From: Ilyonectria destructans
Taxonomy: Eukaryota; Ascomycota; Sordariomycetes; Hypocreales; Nectriaceae
Length of the DNA: 64,000 nucleotides
Assembly: GCA_020740775.1 (NCBI GenBank)
Contig: JAHEWK010000002.1
Location: 5,704,001-5,768,000, forward strand
Reading direction: 5' to 3'
In this document: positions 44,436 through 55,610 of the stretch, one piece after another
How the letters are laid out: the number at the start of each line of letters is the position of its first letter
Position numbering within the stretch: position 1 is the stretch's first letter
The notes under the pieces: generated by a model
Databases searched by the model: none
Seen by the model: only the letters and a program-made list of their open reading frames with translations
Told to the model about the DNA's origin: nothing
Made by a program: the position numbers and the translations under genes

Positions 44436-45851
44436 TTAAACATGAGCCCAGCCATTCTTGACGAGGACCTGCATCTCGTTGATTACACATATCGATCCTT
44501 CCTCCTTGCGACCAGGATCCTGCTTCTCCCACGCGGATTGCAGACTTCGGACCCTCTACTCCTTCAACCACGGCGTCGTGAACCACCTCGCTAGCCTATT
44601 CTTCCACAGGCCAGTGAAGATCTCGGTGTAAGTGAGCCACGATCCGGTAGGATTAACTTGATCGTAAGCGAGGCGGTTGTACCCAACCCGGACATTGGGG
44701 TTCAAGTATACGCCCCGTATCGCCGATGAAGGGTTGTCTGTATGGACTAGGCAACATTCAGAGCCCTCGAGGTGTTGAGCAGCGAGTGTGTCGTCAAGAC
44801 CTCTGGAGGCAATCGCATTCTCGCCTACAAATGATGCTGCGGGCATGAAGACTTTAAAGCCGCGGTCGTTAGTTTCTAGACTGAAGCGTAAGAAATTAGA
44901 AACGGAAAACATACCCATGCTGTTCCAGCAGCTAGTCACAGGAACAGGCTCGCTGCGTTTCATAGCCGCTCGGGACGTAGAGGACCGAAAGTACGGCCAC
45001 ATCTGCGATGCGTACTCATGACCACTGGCGTCTCTAAGCGCAAACGTATCATAGAACAGGGGCGGCTTGCTGAAATCTAGTGAACACGCCGCAGCATATT
45101 CACATTTGTTTGTGTTAAGTAGCGTAAGCACATCGGCGACCTAGAGACCATCAGCTCTGCTCAGCGGGTTCGTAAGACAATGCGGACCCAGTAGGGCAAT
45201 GTACGGATTGATGAGGGAATCGAAAGAGGCAGGAGAATTACATACCGTAAAAACGACGTCATTGAGAAATAGGATGTAGTCAAAAGTAGTCCCGTGCTGT
45301 GCCATATCCCTCAAAGGTTGTAGTGAAACATTTCGTAACCGGGAAAGATATGGAATCCTGCGAAGTTCTATCTGTCCTCGCGGAGTTTTTATCCAACCAT
45401 TTCCTGGTTCAAGAGGCGGCGATGCAATCTCATCAGCGTGTGTCGTCTTGTCCAGCGTGACGTTCCGTGATGCTCCCACGGCATTCAGGGCGTTATCGAG
45501 TTCCCGGAGGGCGACCTTAGAACCATCCCTGCTGCCATTTTCATAAACGCTCACAAATACATTGCTAGGGCCAAGAGTCAGCACCAGATCCAGAAGGGCC
45601 TTGTTCCAGGAGTCGCGGAAAATCCCCTCGTTGTTCCAGTGCAGACTTGCAATATAGACCCGAACGGGGTTCAGGGGCTTCACCTGCACTCGGTGGTTTT
45701 TATCAGCAATATAGAGACGATGATGAACAAAAAGAACATCGCAAACGGTCCAAACGACGAAGACGATGATGAGTAATCGCCATGCGGAGAGACATCGCAA
45801 AGCGACCGATCGGAGGGGGAGAACAAGACGACTAGGCCACCGCCACAACAT
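44436..45851 (-). CDS. CAP59-type (CMT1) alpha-mannosyltransferase with premature stop
   Basis: Exons 45851-45246, 45140-44915 and 44851 onwards (introns of 105 and 63 nt). It is a Golgi-type type II membrane protein: a basic N-terminus, an anchor (LLIIVFVVWTVCDVLFV), then the family blocks VRVYIASLHWNNEGIFRDSW, NVFVSVYENGSRDGS, FDYILFLNDVVFT, EYAAACSLDF, LFYDTFALRDASGHEYASQM, SCWNSMVFM and HLEGSECCLVHTDNPS. An in-frame TAG at 44558-44556 ends the frame after TTPWLKE at 375 residues. The same frame then continues with the conserved family ending (SICVINEMQVLVKNGWAHV) to a TAA at 44438-44436. The gene is therefore either a recent pseudogene or makes a product about 40 residues short. The upstream Met at 45980 is possible but less likely. 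Confidence 0.85.
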
Positions 45852-46836
45852 GCCGAACGCTAGATGGCGGGAGGATACAGCGGGCAGAAAATTTGTCACA
45901 CAAAAGGTGCATCGATATTCAAGCTGAGGTTGGGTCAAGCCTGGGTGGTGGAAGGAAAGAAAGGGCGGCCGAGATGGCAATCCGGACAGATGTCGGCTGC
46001 ATATTGGGCTGAGGAATTAGATGCTTGGCAACGCCATGTTACATCAGCCGGAAACAAGCTAATAGGTGCCCAGCGCTTAAGGCAACTTCAATGTACGTAT
46101 CATAGAATCGATCTCGTCAGGACGTGAAGCTGATTACTCTTCGACTGATGAGTTCTTGGACTTGGATGGCTGTATACCCAAAGACTCGATGAAATCCCCA
46201 AGTTCTCAATCGTCAGGCTAGAGGATAATTCTGGGTTACTCAAAAGACATCAGCTGCTCTGGGAGAACGCCACTGTATTTTCAATTACCTCACTGCGTAC
46301 GCCACTTGCACATCCATTGGATAGTCATTGGGGACCAGACATCTTAAGCCCCAGGCACGTGTTGCATTTTTGCTTTTGACAGAAATAAGTGCGGGTTGTC
46401 TTTAACAGGAAGTTCCGCGGACAACAGGCGCTTGTTGATGACTCCGAATACAGCAACGAAAGGCGCGGCGGTTACTGGCAAGAGAAGGGTTGAAATGGAG
46501 GCAGACTTTAATGGTGACAGAGGCTTTCAGGTGCTATAGCCAATGGACAGGTATATGACCTGAAGTCGCAGTCCCCTCCGCTCGCAGTTCCTCCCAAGAG
46601 CGGCCTATTCGAGGGGACTATCTTGAAAGAGTAAGTCATTTGTCATTTAAATCACTCACTACTTTGTCATCAAAAGTCGATCCCACTGCCTCAGCGAGCT
46701 TTGGGTCTCACAACACAAAGCCAGTGCATGTGGGGGTGGTCAGCTTTCTGCGCCCCAAGCCACCAACACTCCGTGTTTGCGCCATCACCTATGCAGTTTT
46801 GCTTCGTCGAGGCTCGGCTGAAACTCCGGCAGTACC
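45852..46836. other. intergenic, no gene seen
   Basis: Upstream region of the mannosyltransferase plus about 0.7 kb without coding support. Ends at the TA target of the Tc1-like element. Confidence 0.45.
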
Positions 46837-46864
46837 TAAAGTGGGGTTCCACAAGTCTTGCAAC
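46837..46864 (+). repeat. left terminal inverted repeat of Tc1-like element
   Basis: 28 bp starting TAAAGTGGGGTTCC and ending TCTTGCAAC; the exact reverse complement lies at 48368-48395. Confidence 0.95.
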
Positions 46865-47825
46865 GCTACGCGACATTCTCGCGCCCTGCGTCAAAAATCA
46901 GAACCGCGATTTTTACTCCTTCATCTTCAATCTTCCATAAAGTTTTATTATGTCGTCCGATTTGCGATCCTTTGAAACTATTATATCCGCAAATCGTCAA
47001 GGAAAGCAACGCACCAAACCAGAACTTTGTGCGGCTATTATTGCGGCCGTACAAGCTGGAGAGGTAAGGAGTACTGTTGCGATGCGTTTTGGGGTGTCGA
47101 TAGCTACAATCAGCTATCTGCTTTAACAGCTCGAGATAACTGTATCTATTGATCTGAAGCCTCAGTCTGGGCGTCCTCTAAGTCTGATACTACAGGCGAA
47201 AAGGGCTATTATTTATACTGTGCGACAGGATGAAGGTATCTTAAGGAAGGACCTGCTAGATGACTTAAGTCTTAAGATAAATGCTATAACTATCTGTTAG
47301 GCTTTAAATAAGGCTAGCTTATATAAATAGAGAGCTAGAAAGAGGATCTTTTTACGAAAGGAAGATATAGTTTAGTAGTTTTAATTTTTATATAACTAGA
47401 TAAAAAGAGAAGAAGAATTAAGTAAGGTATAGCTAAATATTTAAGATATCTTTATCTACTACTTTATATCCTACTTATACTCTTTAAATTATCTACTCTA
47501 ATAAATCTTCTATATAAAATAGTAATATTATACTAAATATCTAGGTCTAGAGATTTACCTATAAGGCTTATAACTTAAAATTTATTAATATTAAGTCTTA
47601 TAGTAAAAATAATATAATAATAATAGTATAGAGTGTAATTTATAAGGAGGGCTAGAGTAAGCTAGTTATTATAACTTAAGATTCAGCCTCTAAGTATAGT
47701 AGCTATACCTTAAATAGCTATATTAAAGCTCTAACTTCTAGGCTTTTTTCTAATTATATAGAAGTTCAGTATTTTCAGCAGGATAATACTAGAATTTATA
47801 TATTAAAAGTATCAATAGTATTTCT

Positions 47826-47830
47826 TCTAG
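47826..47830. repeat. target duplication TCTAG (left)
   Basis: TCTAG directly before the mini-element; repeated at 47972-47976. Confidence 0.8.
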
Positions 47831-47971
47831 TGTTACGGCTCGTGCAGCGTCACAGCGGACCGAGCTCTATAGTGGCTGTTATCTGTACCTGTAATTGCAA
47901 GCATTGTGATTATAGACTTACCTTTTGGCCAGACGGGCTATTAGGTGTAAAGCGAAGTGCAGATCGTTACA
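47831..47971. mobile_element. 141-bp LTR-like mini-element (solo LTR or TRIM-like)
   Basis: This insertion begins TGTTACGGCTCG and ends CAGATCGTTACA. It therefore has TG..CA ends with the inverted tips TGTTACG/CGTTACA, and is flanked by a 5-bp direct repeat TCTAG. It interrupts the transposase relic cleanly: the frame is restored when it and one TCTAG are removed. Its GC content is far above the RIP-mutated DNA around it. The tips resemble those of the chromovirus LTR at 62344-62785 (TGTTACGACC..CCGTTACA), but the body does not. It codes for nothing. It most likely entered through a retroviral-type integrase. Confidence 0.8.
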
Positions 47972-47976
47972 TCTAG
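47972..47976. repeat. target duplication TCTAG (right)
   Basis: Matches 47826-47830. Confidence 0.8.
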
Positions 47977-48367
47977 AGTATAGAATCTCTCTTATTAACT
48001 AGCCCCCCTACAGCCCTAATTTAAACCCTATTGAGTACATCTAGACTAGACTAAAGAGAGACCTCTATAAGAAGTTCCTTTAGGTTACAAAATTGAAGAA
48101 AAATACAGCCGATATCGCGAGATTTAAAGCATACTTAGAGGCAACGTAGGATACTATCCCCCAGGACTTTATTCGGGGCCTAATGGAGTTAATACTGCAG
48201 AGGGTTGAGGCCTGCCGCAAGGCTAGGGGTTAGTATACAAAATATTAAAGCCACGCCTCTGAGGAATCCAAAAATGCAGTTACTTTTATCGTAGCTAGTC
48301 TGTAGCTTGTGGAATTGGTATCTTTATTACATGTGTTCCGGTCAGGGTGGTGGTGTAAGAGGGGGCT

Positions 48368-48395
48368 GTTGCAAGACTTGTGGAACCCCACTTTA
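48368..48395 (-). repeat. right terminal inverted repeat of Tc1-like element
   Basis: Perfect reverse complement of 46837-46864. Confidence 0.95.
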
Positions 48396-48816
48396 AAGAG
48401 TAAAGCCGCTCATCCTACTCACCTGAGCTGAACGGTGTGCCCCACGTGCTGAAAACACTATCCACTTGGGCGCTGCTCAAAAATAGCAAAAGGGCAGCAA
48501 ATCACAGCGAGACAGTGCGTAAAGCCGGCAAATCATGGCCATCTCTCTTAGCCTGCCCAACCCGCGAGGCTTAGTTGTGGCCTCCAAGCGTGCAATAGGA
48601 GCTCATAGATAAGTTTTTGGTGGCTGAATATGTGCATTTGTCAATTTACTTCTTCCGCAAGCCATTGTTGGGGGCGGAGGTGAGAGATTCAACTCGGCTG
48701 AGAGAACTTCTACTTTCCTCGCAGCGTAAAAAAGGCAGAGCCTCCCCGTGTCGGAAACGAAACTCACTAACCATTCACTCCATACCACATCTAGCTTGTT
48801 TCTAATTTCAATCATT
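48396..48816. other. intergenic, promoter of membrane protein gene
   Basis: Ordinary composition with no gene seen. It should include the promoter of the gene starting at 48817, so the transposon sits about 0.4 kb upstream of that start. Confidence 0.45.
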
Positions 48817-51206
48817 ATGGTCCAAGGAGCTGTTCTCTATACCTCTCTACGTGCTGGGGAAGAACCTGTGGTGCCTCCTCAAGCTGTTCCTCCCTCGGAG
48901 CAGCTGTACGGTACCGCTCCTACCTCTGATGAGCGAGTGCGTCTCGAACCAGCGTCTTGAGATGATAGGTGTACTCATCCAGAATCGGACGAGGCCGTTA
49001 GCTCTATACCCCCTGTCTACGAGGGTGTCTTGTATGTTGTACCTAATCTTCTTGCAACCGAGGACCGTCTCTTATCACCCAAGACCACGGACTAACGGCT
49101 CGCAGGAATTCTTCCCCAGATTCCACTACTGCTTCGGACGATGATACATCCAATAGAAATGCAGGCATCCGCCATACGCTCAAATGCACCTTCTGGGCAG
49201 CCTGCAGCGGCCTGAAGATCCCACTGTTTTACCACATCTGCTCCAGAAAATTCGATTGGTCGGCCATCGACAGAAAGACAGACATCGCCATCGAGGAAAA
49301 AAGTCAATTCAAGTTCAGCGCGTTCGTACCCAACATAGTACATGTCGTGGCCTTCCTGACAGCCCTCGCCCTGATCCTTCTCAACGCCTCATCCCTCTAT
49401 CTCGGGGGTGACATGCCAGGCACGATTGATAGAGACTCGGAGAAATTGTTCGGCTTGCTGTTTGCGGCCAAGATCCATGAGCTCTTGATGCTCGCCTCCG
49501 TCGGATCTATTCTCGGCGCGTATATCCGTATGGAGCTGAGCCGTGACAATTCTACTGGGCTTCCTTTTGGCGCTCTCTTCTCCCCCTTTCAGTTCCAAAA
49601 CCTTTCCTTTCTCCTCTCTTCGGAAATGGCCGGTGTCTACTTCCACGATTGGAAAAAGACTCGGCGCCAGGTTCTCTTCATCGGCCTGGTCGTCACATGC
49701 TGTATTCTCGGCGTGTCTGTCGGACCCTCCTCAGCAACGCTAATGCGGCCACGTCTTGACACTTGGGCTGCTGGAGGCACAACATTCTGGGTGAATATCA
49801 CAGAGGACGAACTCTATCCTAAGGTCATCACCGACTCTCCAGGCCTTTCACATTGCCTTGTCGACTCTGGGGACTTGTCGTGTCCTGCGGGGAACTGGCA
49901 AATCTTGGACCAGGCCTTCTTTTCGTATTGGCCGCAGCTTGAGATGTATAACCCTGACTATGGTCCCGGTAGTATGCCAGGCTACATGATAGTTCAGAGT
50001 CGATATTCCGGGCGGGATTTCAGGATCAAATCCAATGGCACGATGATTTGGGCTGCAATGAATACTCTTGCGTCCGTTCCGCTGTGCCCGCTTGCCGACG
50101 CGGTTGCCGAGTTGGGCCGTCTCTGGTCCATTGCCGCTGCATCAGCTTCCGACATCAAGTACAAGTATCGTCAGGAAGCCTACTTCACGCTCGAAGCTCT
50201 CCAACCCGTCGTGATGACCAGGTGCCAATCAAACGGGTTTCCTGTCCTCGATAGCATATCAGACTTAGAGCCGTACAACAAGCCTAGCTCTGACGATTCT
50301 ACCGGGATTGACTCTATACCCGCCATCGCTTGGCTTGATGATAAACCGCTCATGGACAGATTGAATAGTTCGGTAGCTGCAGTAGTCACCATTCCTGGGA
50401 GTGGAGACTTGTCGCCATCTACCCAATTCTGCAGCATTAAGGCTGTCTTCGCCCCTTCGAGTTACCAGGCGAAGTGGAGCAGGCAGAAGGTTGTCGCCGG
50501 TTGGCCCAGCGGCATTGAGGATGCGGATTTCTTGGACTCTAGCTTTCAAGCAATCGCAGTCAACGCGTCGTGGGCTCGCTATCTAAACCCGAGCATCTCA
50601 GGAACAAACGAAACCGTCTTGGCCAGCATATTGAGATCCGCGGGACTCTGGAGCGAACGGACTCCGTCTCGAGGGTGGGACAGAGAAATTATGGAAAGCG
50701 CCCTAGCCGCACTCGTAGCCAACGGTATATCCCGAGCGCAATACAACGCAACATTCGGCCTAGAGTTACTCAGAGCGAACTGGACAGAGGAGATGATATC
50801 CCCGAGGTCAAGAATCTGGGCCGCGAATGCTACCAAGCTGGGCCACGTATTCAATAACCCGGAAGACTCGGATAGACGAACGAAGCTCGAGTTCCATGCC
50901 ACTGTCCACGGATATTCTTATAACTGGGCTGGAAAGGCGCAGTTGTTGACAGTGGTAGTGCTCTTCCTGTACATGTGTCTCGTTATCGGCCACCTTGGGG
51001 TCTTCATGGCCACAGGCCGGTCGTGGGCTGGCTGGACCTCGCTACCTGAGGCAGTTGCGGTTATCGCGCATAACACGCCAGACACGCTAGGACAAGTTCT
51101 TGGACTGGTTGGAGGTAAGAATGGACCACTTGAGGGGTACAGTGAGTTAGTCAAGTGGCAAAAGCCATCACTGAAGGGGGGTACGCAAGTGACGGCGAGC
51201 TCTTGA
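48817..51206 (+). CDS. large multi-pass membrane protein, uncharacterised fungal family
   Basis: Proposed exons 48817-48910, 48983-49031 and 49106-51206 (introns of 72 and 74 nt) give 747 residues; donor and acceptor phases agree. Splicing joins SEQLYESDEAVSSIPPVYEG to VLNSSPDSTTASDDDTSN. The N-terminus is Pro/acid-rich and cytosolic-looking. Membrane segments follow around VVAFLTALALILLNASSLYL, IHELLMLASVGSILGAYI and VLFIGLVVTCCILGVSVGPS, then a large loop of about 400 residues with many N-glycosylation sites (NIT, NGT, NSS, NAS, NET, NAT, NWT), so it probably faces outside or into the lumen. A last membrane segment lies near LTVVVLFLYMCLVIGHLGVF. A Cys-rich loop (CLVDSGDLSC) may hold a disulphide. 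The family is widespread in filamentous ascomycetes to my knowledge; its function is unknown. The first two exons are less certain than the third. Confidence 0.8.
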
Positions 51207-52265
51207 TGGTGATTTTATCGAACCAAGGGCTCAACTCATGAGTTTTCATCATGGAAGTACTGTAAATTCTCGTTCTTGACTCCTGATAGTTTGCTGGAAC
51301 TGCTCGCGTCATCCGTTTCGATCATCGGGAGTCAAGATTGACCTTTAGTCACTCATTAGCTGTAATCAAATTTCCGCCACTAATGGCCCAAGTTATAATC
51401 TAGTTCAAATTTACAGTCCAGCAGGATCGGTGTAGATGAGGCGTCAAGATGAGCCGGCCGTATCCTTTTTATACGAGTTACACAACATGTATAGACCAAG
51501 ACCAAGACTAGCACGCCGTTGGATTACCGCTCGGCTTAACTATGTTTATTAGACAAAATTTTCGCCAATACTTTCCTAACTTCGGTACATACTGGGGCTT
51601 GCTTTGGTCATAACTAATGGGCCCGCCTCCTTGAGATTACCTTGGGCAATGGGACGTCTGACCAGAGAAGCAAGGCAAGTGGCACACTTTTGACAAACCA
51701 CTGACGTAAACTTTCGCGTCATCTCACGACTAAGACAAGATACCACGGCCGTACTTCTCAATGCTGTTGCACTTGCCGTGGAGCCATTTCATAGTCAAGA
51801 AGGGAAGAGGAACGCCATTTTGCGTACACCACCAGTATAAGTCGATATTGCTGGCTATCGCAGCGACAGGATTTGCGATCTGGATATTTTGTGGCGATCG
51901 AAGACGCCCGGCGATGGGGTATAGCAGTGGCGCTGCTGTATGCGACACCGAAACGCGCTGACTGAAAGCATCGTCAGTAATGCCATAAAGTAAGATATAC
52001 ATCTCGAAAACAATGAAACGACGTAGCGACAGCTTACAAACAGAACACTTCAATGAAACAAGGTAGCCGGCTATATACCCGGAAAAGGGAAAGCCACCGG
52101 CATATCAATGATGTTTCCACGATTGAACTTGAACGAGGACCTGTATGCAGTAAGATCTTAAAGATCTGATCATTGCTAGTGCTTACTCTTGCAGTCACGT
52201 CGTGTGATAAAAATAGGGTTGACTTTCAACGACATCTCCAGCTCTTCATTAATGACTTCTCAAGC
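51207..52265. other. intergenic with one unassigned minus-strand frame
   Basis: The minus-strand frame 52053-51730 (MKCSVCKLSLRRFIVFEMYI and on to RLRSPQNIQIANPVAAIASN) and the adjacent frame 51761-51576 look weakly protein-like but match no family I recognise. No splice arrangement joins them convincingly. Confidence 0.35.
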
Positions 52266-53309
52266 TTATTCGCTCGCTACATTGTAAACAAGTTTTTCTC
52301 CGCTAACCTTGTCCTCCCTCATCAACTGCAGCCCCTCGAGAACACCCTTGAGACCCCCCGACCGGACGCTAGGCTTATGCACCTTGACCTTACCTTCACC
52401 CAGCAGCCTAATAGCCAAGTTCCAAAAGGTAATACCAAACTCTCTATCCTCGGGCTTTGCAGGGACGGAAGTCTCGCCAAAGAGAAACTCCTCGCCGACG
52501 ACGGTGTAAGCTAGCGTCGACCTGTCGTTCACGTTGGCTCGCTCGATGGCGATGGGGAGCAACGCGCTGTACTCGCCCCCCTCGGTGGACAGGGCTTCGT
52601 CGGAGAACTTGGCGCTCGCCTCGAGAGAGATGGTGTCGAAGACATATTTGAGGTTGTTGTTGGTGTATTTGCGAATCTCGGCCGCGGCGTCTGCGGAGCG
52701 GTAGTCGAAGACCTTGTCGGCGCCCAGGGACTTGACAAGATCAAAGTTGTGGGGAGAGCAGGTTGTGATGACTTCATATCCGGAGAGCTTGGCAAACTGA
52801 ATGGCCAGCGTCCCGGTGGCGGTTGATCCGCCGTAGATAAGGATGGGAACCGACTCTTTGAGCGGCTCTGTGGGCAGGTTCAGCTTCAGGCTCTGGTACA
52901 GGCCCTGGCCGACAGTCGAGATTCCAACGCCGAGCGTCGCCGCCTCTTGAAAGCTCAAGCTGTCCGGGATGAGAACCTGGAGATCGCCCTGGACCACAAT
53001 GTACTCGGCGAAAGCTCCGTCCTCAAGCTGAACAGCGTTTCCACCGTGGGCGAATCCGCAGACGCGGTCGCCCTTCTTGAAGGGCTTCTTGACGTCCTTG
53101 CCAACGGCCTCGACGACGCCGGCGTAGTCGCACCCGATCAACGAGCCTGGGGGTGCTAGGAACTGGATGTGCTTCCAGTCCGTGGGGTTGAGGGCGACGC
53201 TGACGGTCTTGACGAGGATATAGTTGTCGCGGAGGGCGGGAATGGGTCTGTCGGTGACCAAGTCCGCCTTTTGGGGAGAGGTGACGACGATTGCTTTCTG
53301 GGTGGCCAT
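52266..53309 (-). CDS. MDR-superfamily trans-enoyl/quinone reductase (zinc-independent ADH type)
   Basis: A single-exon protein of 347 residues, the usual length. The GroES-like half shows KTVSVALNPTDWKHIQF, GCDYAGVVEAVGKDV and GDRVCGFAHGGNA; the nucleotide-binding half shows ILIYGGSTATGTLAIQFAKL and VITTCSPHNFDLVKSLGADK, with VFDYRSADAAAEIRKYT after it. Structural zinc Cys residues are absent, as in enoyl reductases that act with polyketide synthases and in ToxD-like proteins. It would reduce a C=C bond with NADPH. No polyketide synthase or other biosynthetic gene is nearby, so a standalone role is equally likely. The gene is intact and GC-rich in third positions. Confidence 0.92.
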   Translation of the reverse strand: MATQKAIVVTSPQKADLVTDRPIPALRDNYILVKTVSVALNPTDWKHIQFLAPPGSLIGCDYAGVVEAVGKDVKKPFKKGDRVCGFAHGGNAVQLEDGAFAEYIVVQGDLQVLIPDSLSFQEAATLGVGISTVGQGLYQSLKLNLPTEPLKESVPILIYGGSTATGTLAIQFAKLSGYEVITTCSPHNFDLVKSLGADKVFDYRSADAAAEIRKYTNNNLKYVFDTISLEASAKFSDEALSTEGGEYSALLPIAIERANVNDRSTLAYTVVGEEFLFGETSVPAKPEDREFGITFWNLAIRLLGEGKVKVHKPSVRSGGLKGVLEGLQLMREDKVSGEKLVYNVASE

Positions 53310-54228
53310 GATGAGTTTTAAGTTACGAGATATAATTGATGTTGGGTATTTGAGCTTGTTGAACCGTTGGAGTGTTTCTAGGGGCTGTCAACAGTGTTAT
53401 ATAAACTTGTGATTGTCCGTGGAGCCCGCGATGACAAATGTCTCCCGCGGCTCCGTTTTAGTCGCCACTACCGTAACAAGTCGGTCAACTCGGGCGAGTG
53501 GCACCTCCACATTTAGTACATAGTTTTTACAATGAGCTGCAAAAATGTTAGCTAGTCCTGATCTGATAGTTATATGTGTGTTCTTATAGGGCAAAGTGTC
53601 ACAAGTTCTTCATCTAATTGGTCAAGTCCCCGGGTATATGCTCTCTGCGGGCACGCTTCTTGCCCGAGTTTACCGAGTTGTTACGGTATTCTGTAACGTC
53701 TGGTACCTAGGTTGAGAAGGAACGCGATGGGATCCGCAACGGCCCACTTAGTGTCATCGTACCGCCGATCCACAAATACCTCGGCTTCAGTCTCAGGGTA
53801 GTGGGCCTAAATGCCTCACCTAGACTGATCAATGGCGGTCAGGAGCTGTCCAAGCTTGTCGAAGTAGCCAACACCAAGTTGGCAAGGTTGGAAAGCTAAT
53901 TAGGATTTGTCAGCGTGGGTGGTGGGATGGCCGCTTGGCGGACTGTATCATGTGATCAACCATTATTATTATTTCGAAATGATGAGATGATTGAACAAAG
54001 AGTTGGTCATGTATATAATCTATGGCAAGTTCAGCGCCGCATTGTCACAGTATATGTACCGGCTTGGAGACACTGATCCTTTGTCCGAAGATCACGGGTC
54101 AGTCTGTAGGTTTGTCACCCTCATGCATTTTGCCTCTGCTTATTGACACGGATATACCAACATTCTGACATGCACGGAGTATCGCACTGGAATAACACCG
54201 AGAAACAGAGTAATAGAAAGATGTCTTG
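53310..54228. other. intergenic, no gene seen
   Basis: Promoter of the reductase and about 0.8 kb of ordinary DNA. No convincing frame. Confidence 0.45.
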
Positions 54229-54480
54229 TTAGTCTTTTGGGAAGTCGATGTGGCGACGGAGTCGCTTGTTGGCCTGGTCGTCGAGGGGCTAACTGAGACC
54301 GCCTGTTTCGTTAAGCAGGTTGAGAGCCGCGTCTGCTCCAGCGATGTGGATAGTCTTTTCGGTATCAGGCCCTAGTGGTGTTTCCGTAAGCTGGTCCTTT
54401 TCTGAATTTGCAGCAGAGGTCGACTCCTCGACTCCCTTGGGTGCTGGCTCGATCCCGTCTTTTCAAGTGATTTTGGCCAT
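54229..54480 (-). pseudogene. N-terminal relic of an MFS (allantoate permease-like) transporter
   Basis: From an ATG at 54480 the frame reads MAKIT, a TGA, then EPAPKGVEESTSAANSEKDQ, HIAGADAALNLLNETGGLS, a TAG, and PLDDQANKRLRRHIDF. The last stretch is the short cytosolic block that precedes the first membrane segment in Dal5-like permeases. The frame ends at another stop and no membrane segments follow. Short, so the assignment is tentative. Confidence 0.45.
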
Positions 54481-54819
54481 GGTGAAGTTTGTCACATCGG
54501 ATGAGATACCCGAGAACTGACAAGAATGCAAGGTTCTCATTTCAAGTGCCTCCCATGCTCTAATTTATATTGCACCCGTCGATGTGCTGCTACCCTCAAC
54601 ACCACGTCAGCGTCGCATTTCATCTTTCCGCACGAACGGTTCCTGACGACATGGAGTCACAATCAGAGGATGTTCATTTCAATTTCCTGAACAGGCAATA
54701 AATACCCACAATGACCACTGCATCGGATGAGAAAATGCCAAAGTCGACCCTTGCACCGAGCACGTCATCGTGGGTCAAATGGTGCGAATGGGAGCTTGTA
54801 GCCCGTAGCCCAAAAGTCC

Positions 54820-55330
54820 CTAACTGCCTGTCACACTGGAGCGCTTTCTTCCAACTCGCACCTCGTCGTTCAGCGTGACAACCCACGGTTGGCGGGACAG
54901 CAGGTGTAACACGCTGTCCTCCGTCGACTCTACCGACGCGGTCATGTCTAAGCCAGCTTCGATGACTTCGCACACGCTCTGGATACTCAAGAATGGGCTC
55001 TCCAGGGCGGCATGCATTGCCGTTCTACCCGCGTTGTCGACAGCGTAGAGAAGCTCTGGAGCCGCTGCAATGACGCGGCTGATGTCTGAATCATTCCTTT
55101 GATGCGTATCATGGTATGAGTGGTTCTTTCTCGAGTGTAGATAGTGCAGAACGGTCATGCCTGAGTCATCTCTGGAACGGATATTGGCTCCCCGATCGAA
55201 CAGTATTTAGACAAGCGTCAGGTTATTACTGTCACGTGGTTGAACAGCATGCGAGGCTACGACATGCAACACCGTCATGCCCCTGTTTTCATTTTAAGCT
55301 TCCAGATCTAGCAGGGAACTAGAATCTCTT
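54820..55330 (-). pseudogene. ankyrin-repeat protein fragment
   Basis: Reading leftward from about 55320, ankyrin repeats appear: GMTVLHVVASHAV, then after a TAA at about 55206-55208 ILFDRGANIRSRDDSGMTVL, HYLHSRK, APELLYAVDNAGRTAMHAAL and LEAG-like VIEAGLDMTASVESTEDSVL. The in-frame stop and the missing ends make it a relic of a larger ankyrin protein, perhaps of an NLR or other signalling type. Confidence 0.65.
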
Positions 55331-55610
55331 GTCCTATTTCTTCTATCTAGTCGGGGGGAAAGCCAGCTATTTATCCCTAGGGATCGGGCTGATCCCGTGC
55401 TCCCTGGATACCCTCGGGCCGATGATGCCACTGGAAACCAACGATCTGAGTTGTTGAGGTTGATCCTAAGTTGGTCGAATTCAGGGTCCCGGAAACCCAG
55501 CCCCGAATCCACGGTTCCAGAAACGTAGATCATAACCCTATCTGACTTTTCAAGCCTATTCGTCTGACAGTGATCATCGTCCGGATCGTTACCCCTCACC
55601 TATGCTAGCC

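Larger units (their letters stand above)
46950..48232 (+). pseudogene. Tc1/mariner transposase relic
   Basis: The start at 46950 reads MSSDLRSFETIISANRQGKQ, then CAAIIAAVQAGEVRSTVAMR and FGVSIATISYLL, a helix-turn-helix of the Tc1 type, before an in-frame stop. The frame goes on with KPQSGRPLSLILQAKRAI and RQDEGILRKDLLDDLSL. After a heavily mutated centre the catalytic tail reads PPYSPNLNPIEYIWTRLKR and later DFIRGLMELILQRVEACRKA. Multiple TAG/TAA stops make it inactive. Removing the 141-bp insertion rejoins EYRISLIN to PPYSPNLNPIE in one frame. Confidence 0.9.
46837..48395 (+). mobile_element. Tc1/mariner-type DNA transposon, RIP-damaged centre
   Basis: A 1559-bp element bounded by perfect 28-bp inverted repeats that include the duplicated TA dinucleotide at each end, as is standard for Tc1/mariner insertion. 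The interior encodes a decayed transposase in plus orientation. The outer 300 bp on each side are close to normal composition, whereas roughly 47150-47820 is strongly AT-shifted. It contains a later 141-bp insertion at 47831-47971. Confidence 0.93.

Noticed and set aside
52266..53309. Secondary-metabolite cluster around the enoyl reductase
   Set aside because: No polyketide synthase, peptide synthetase, tailoring enzyme or dedicated regulator lies within the window near it.
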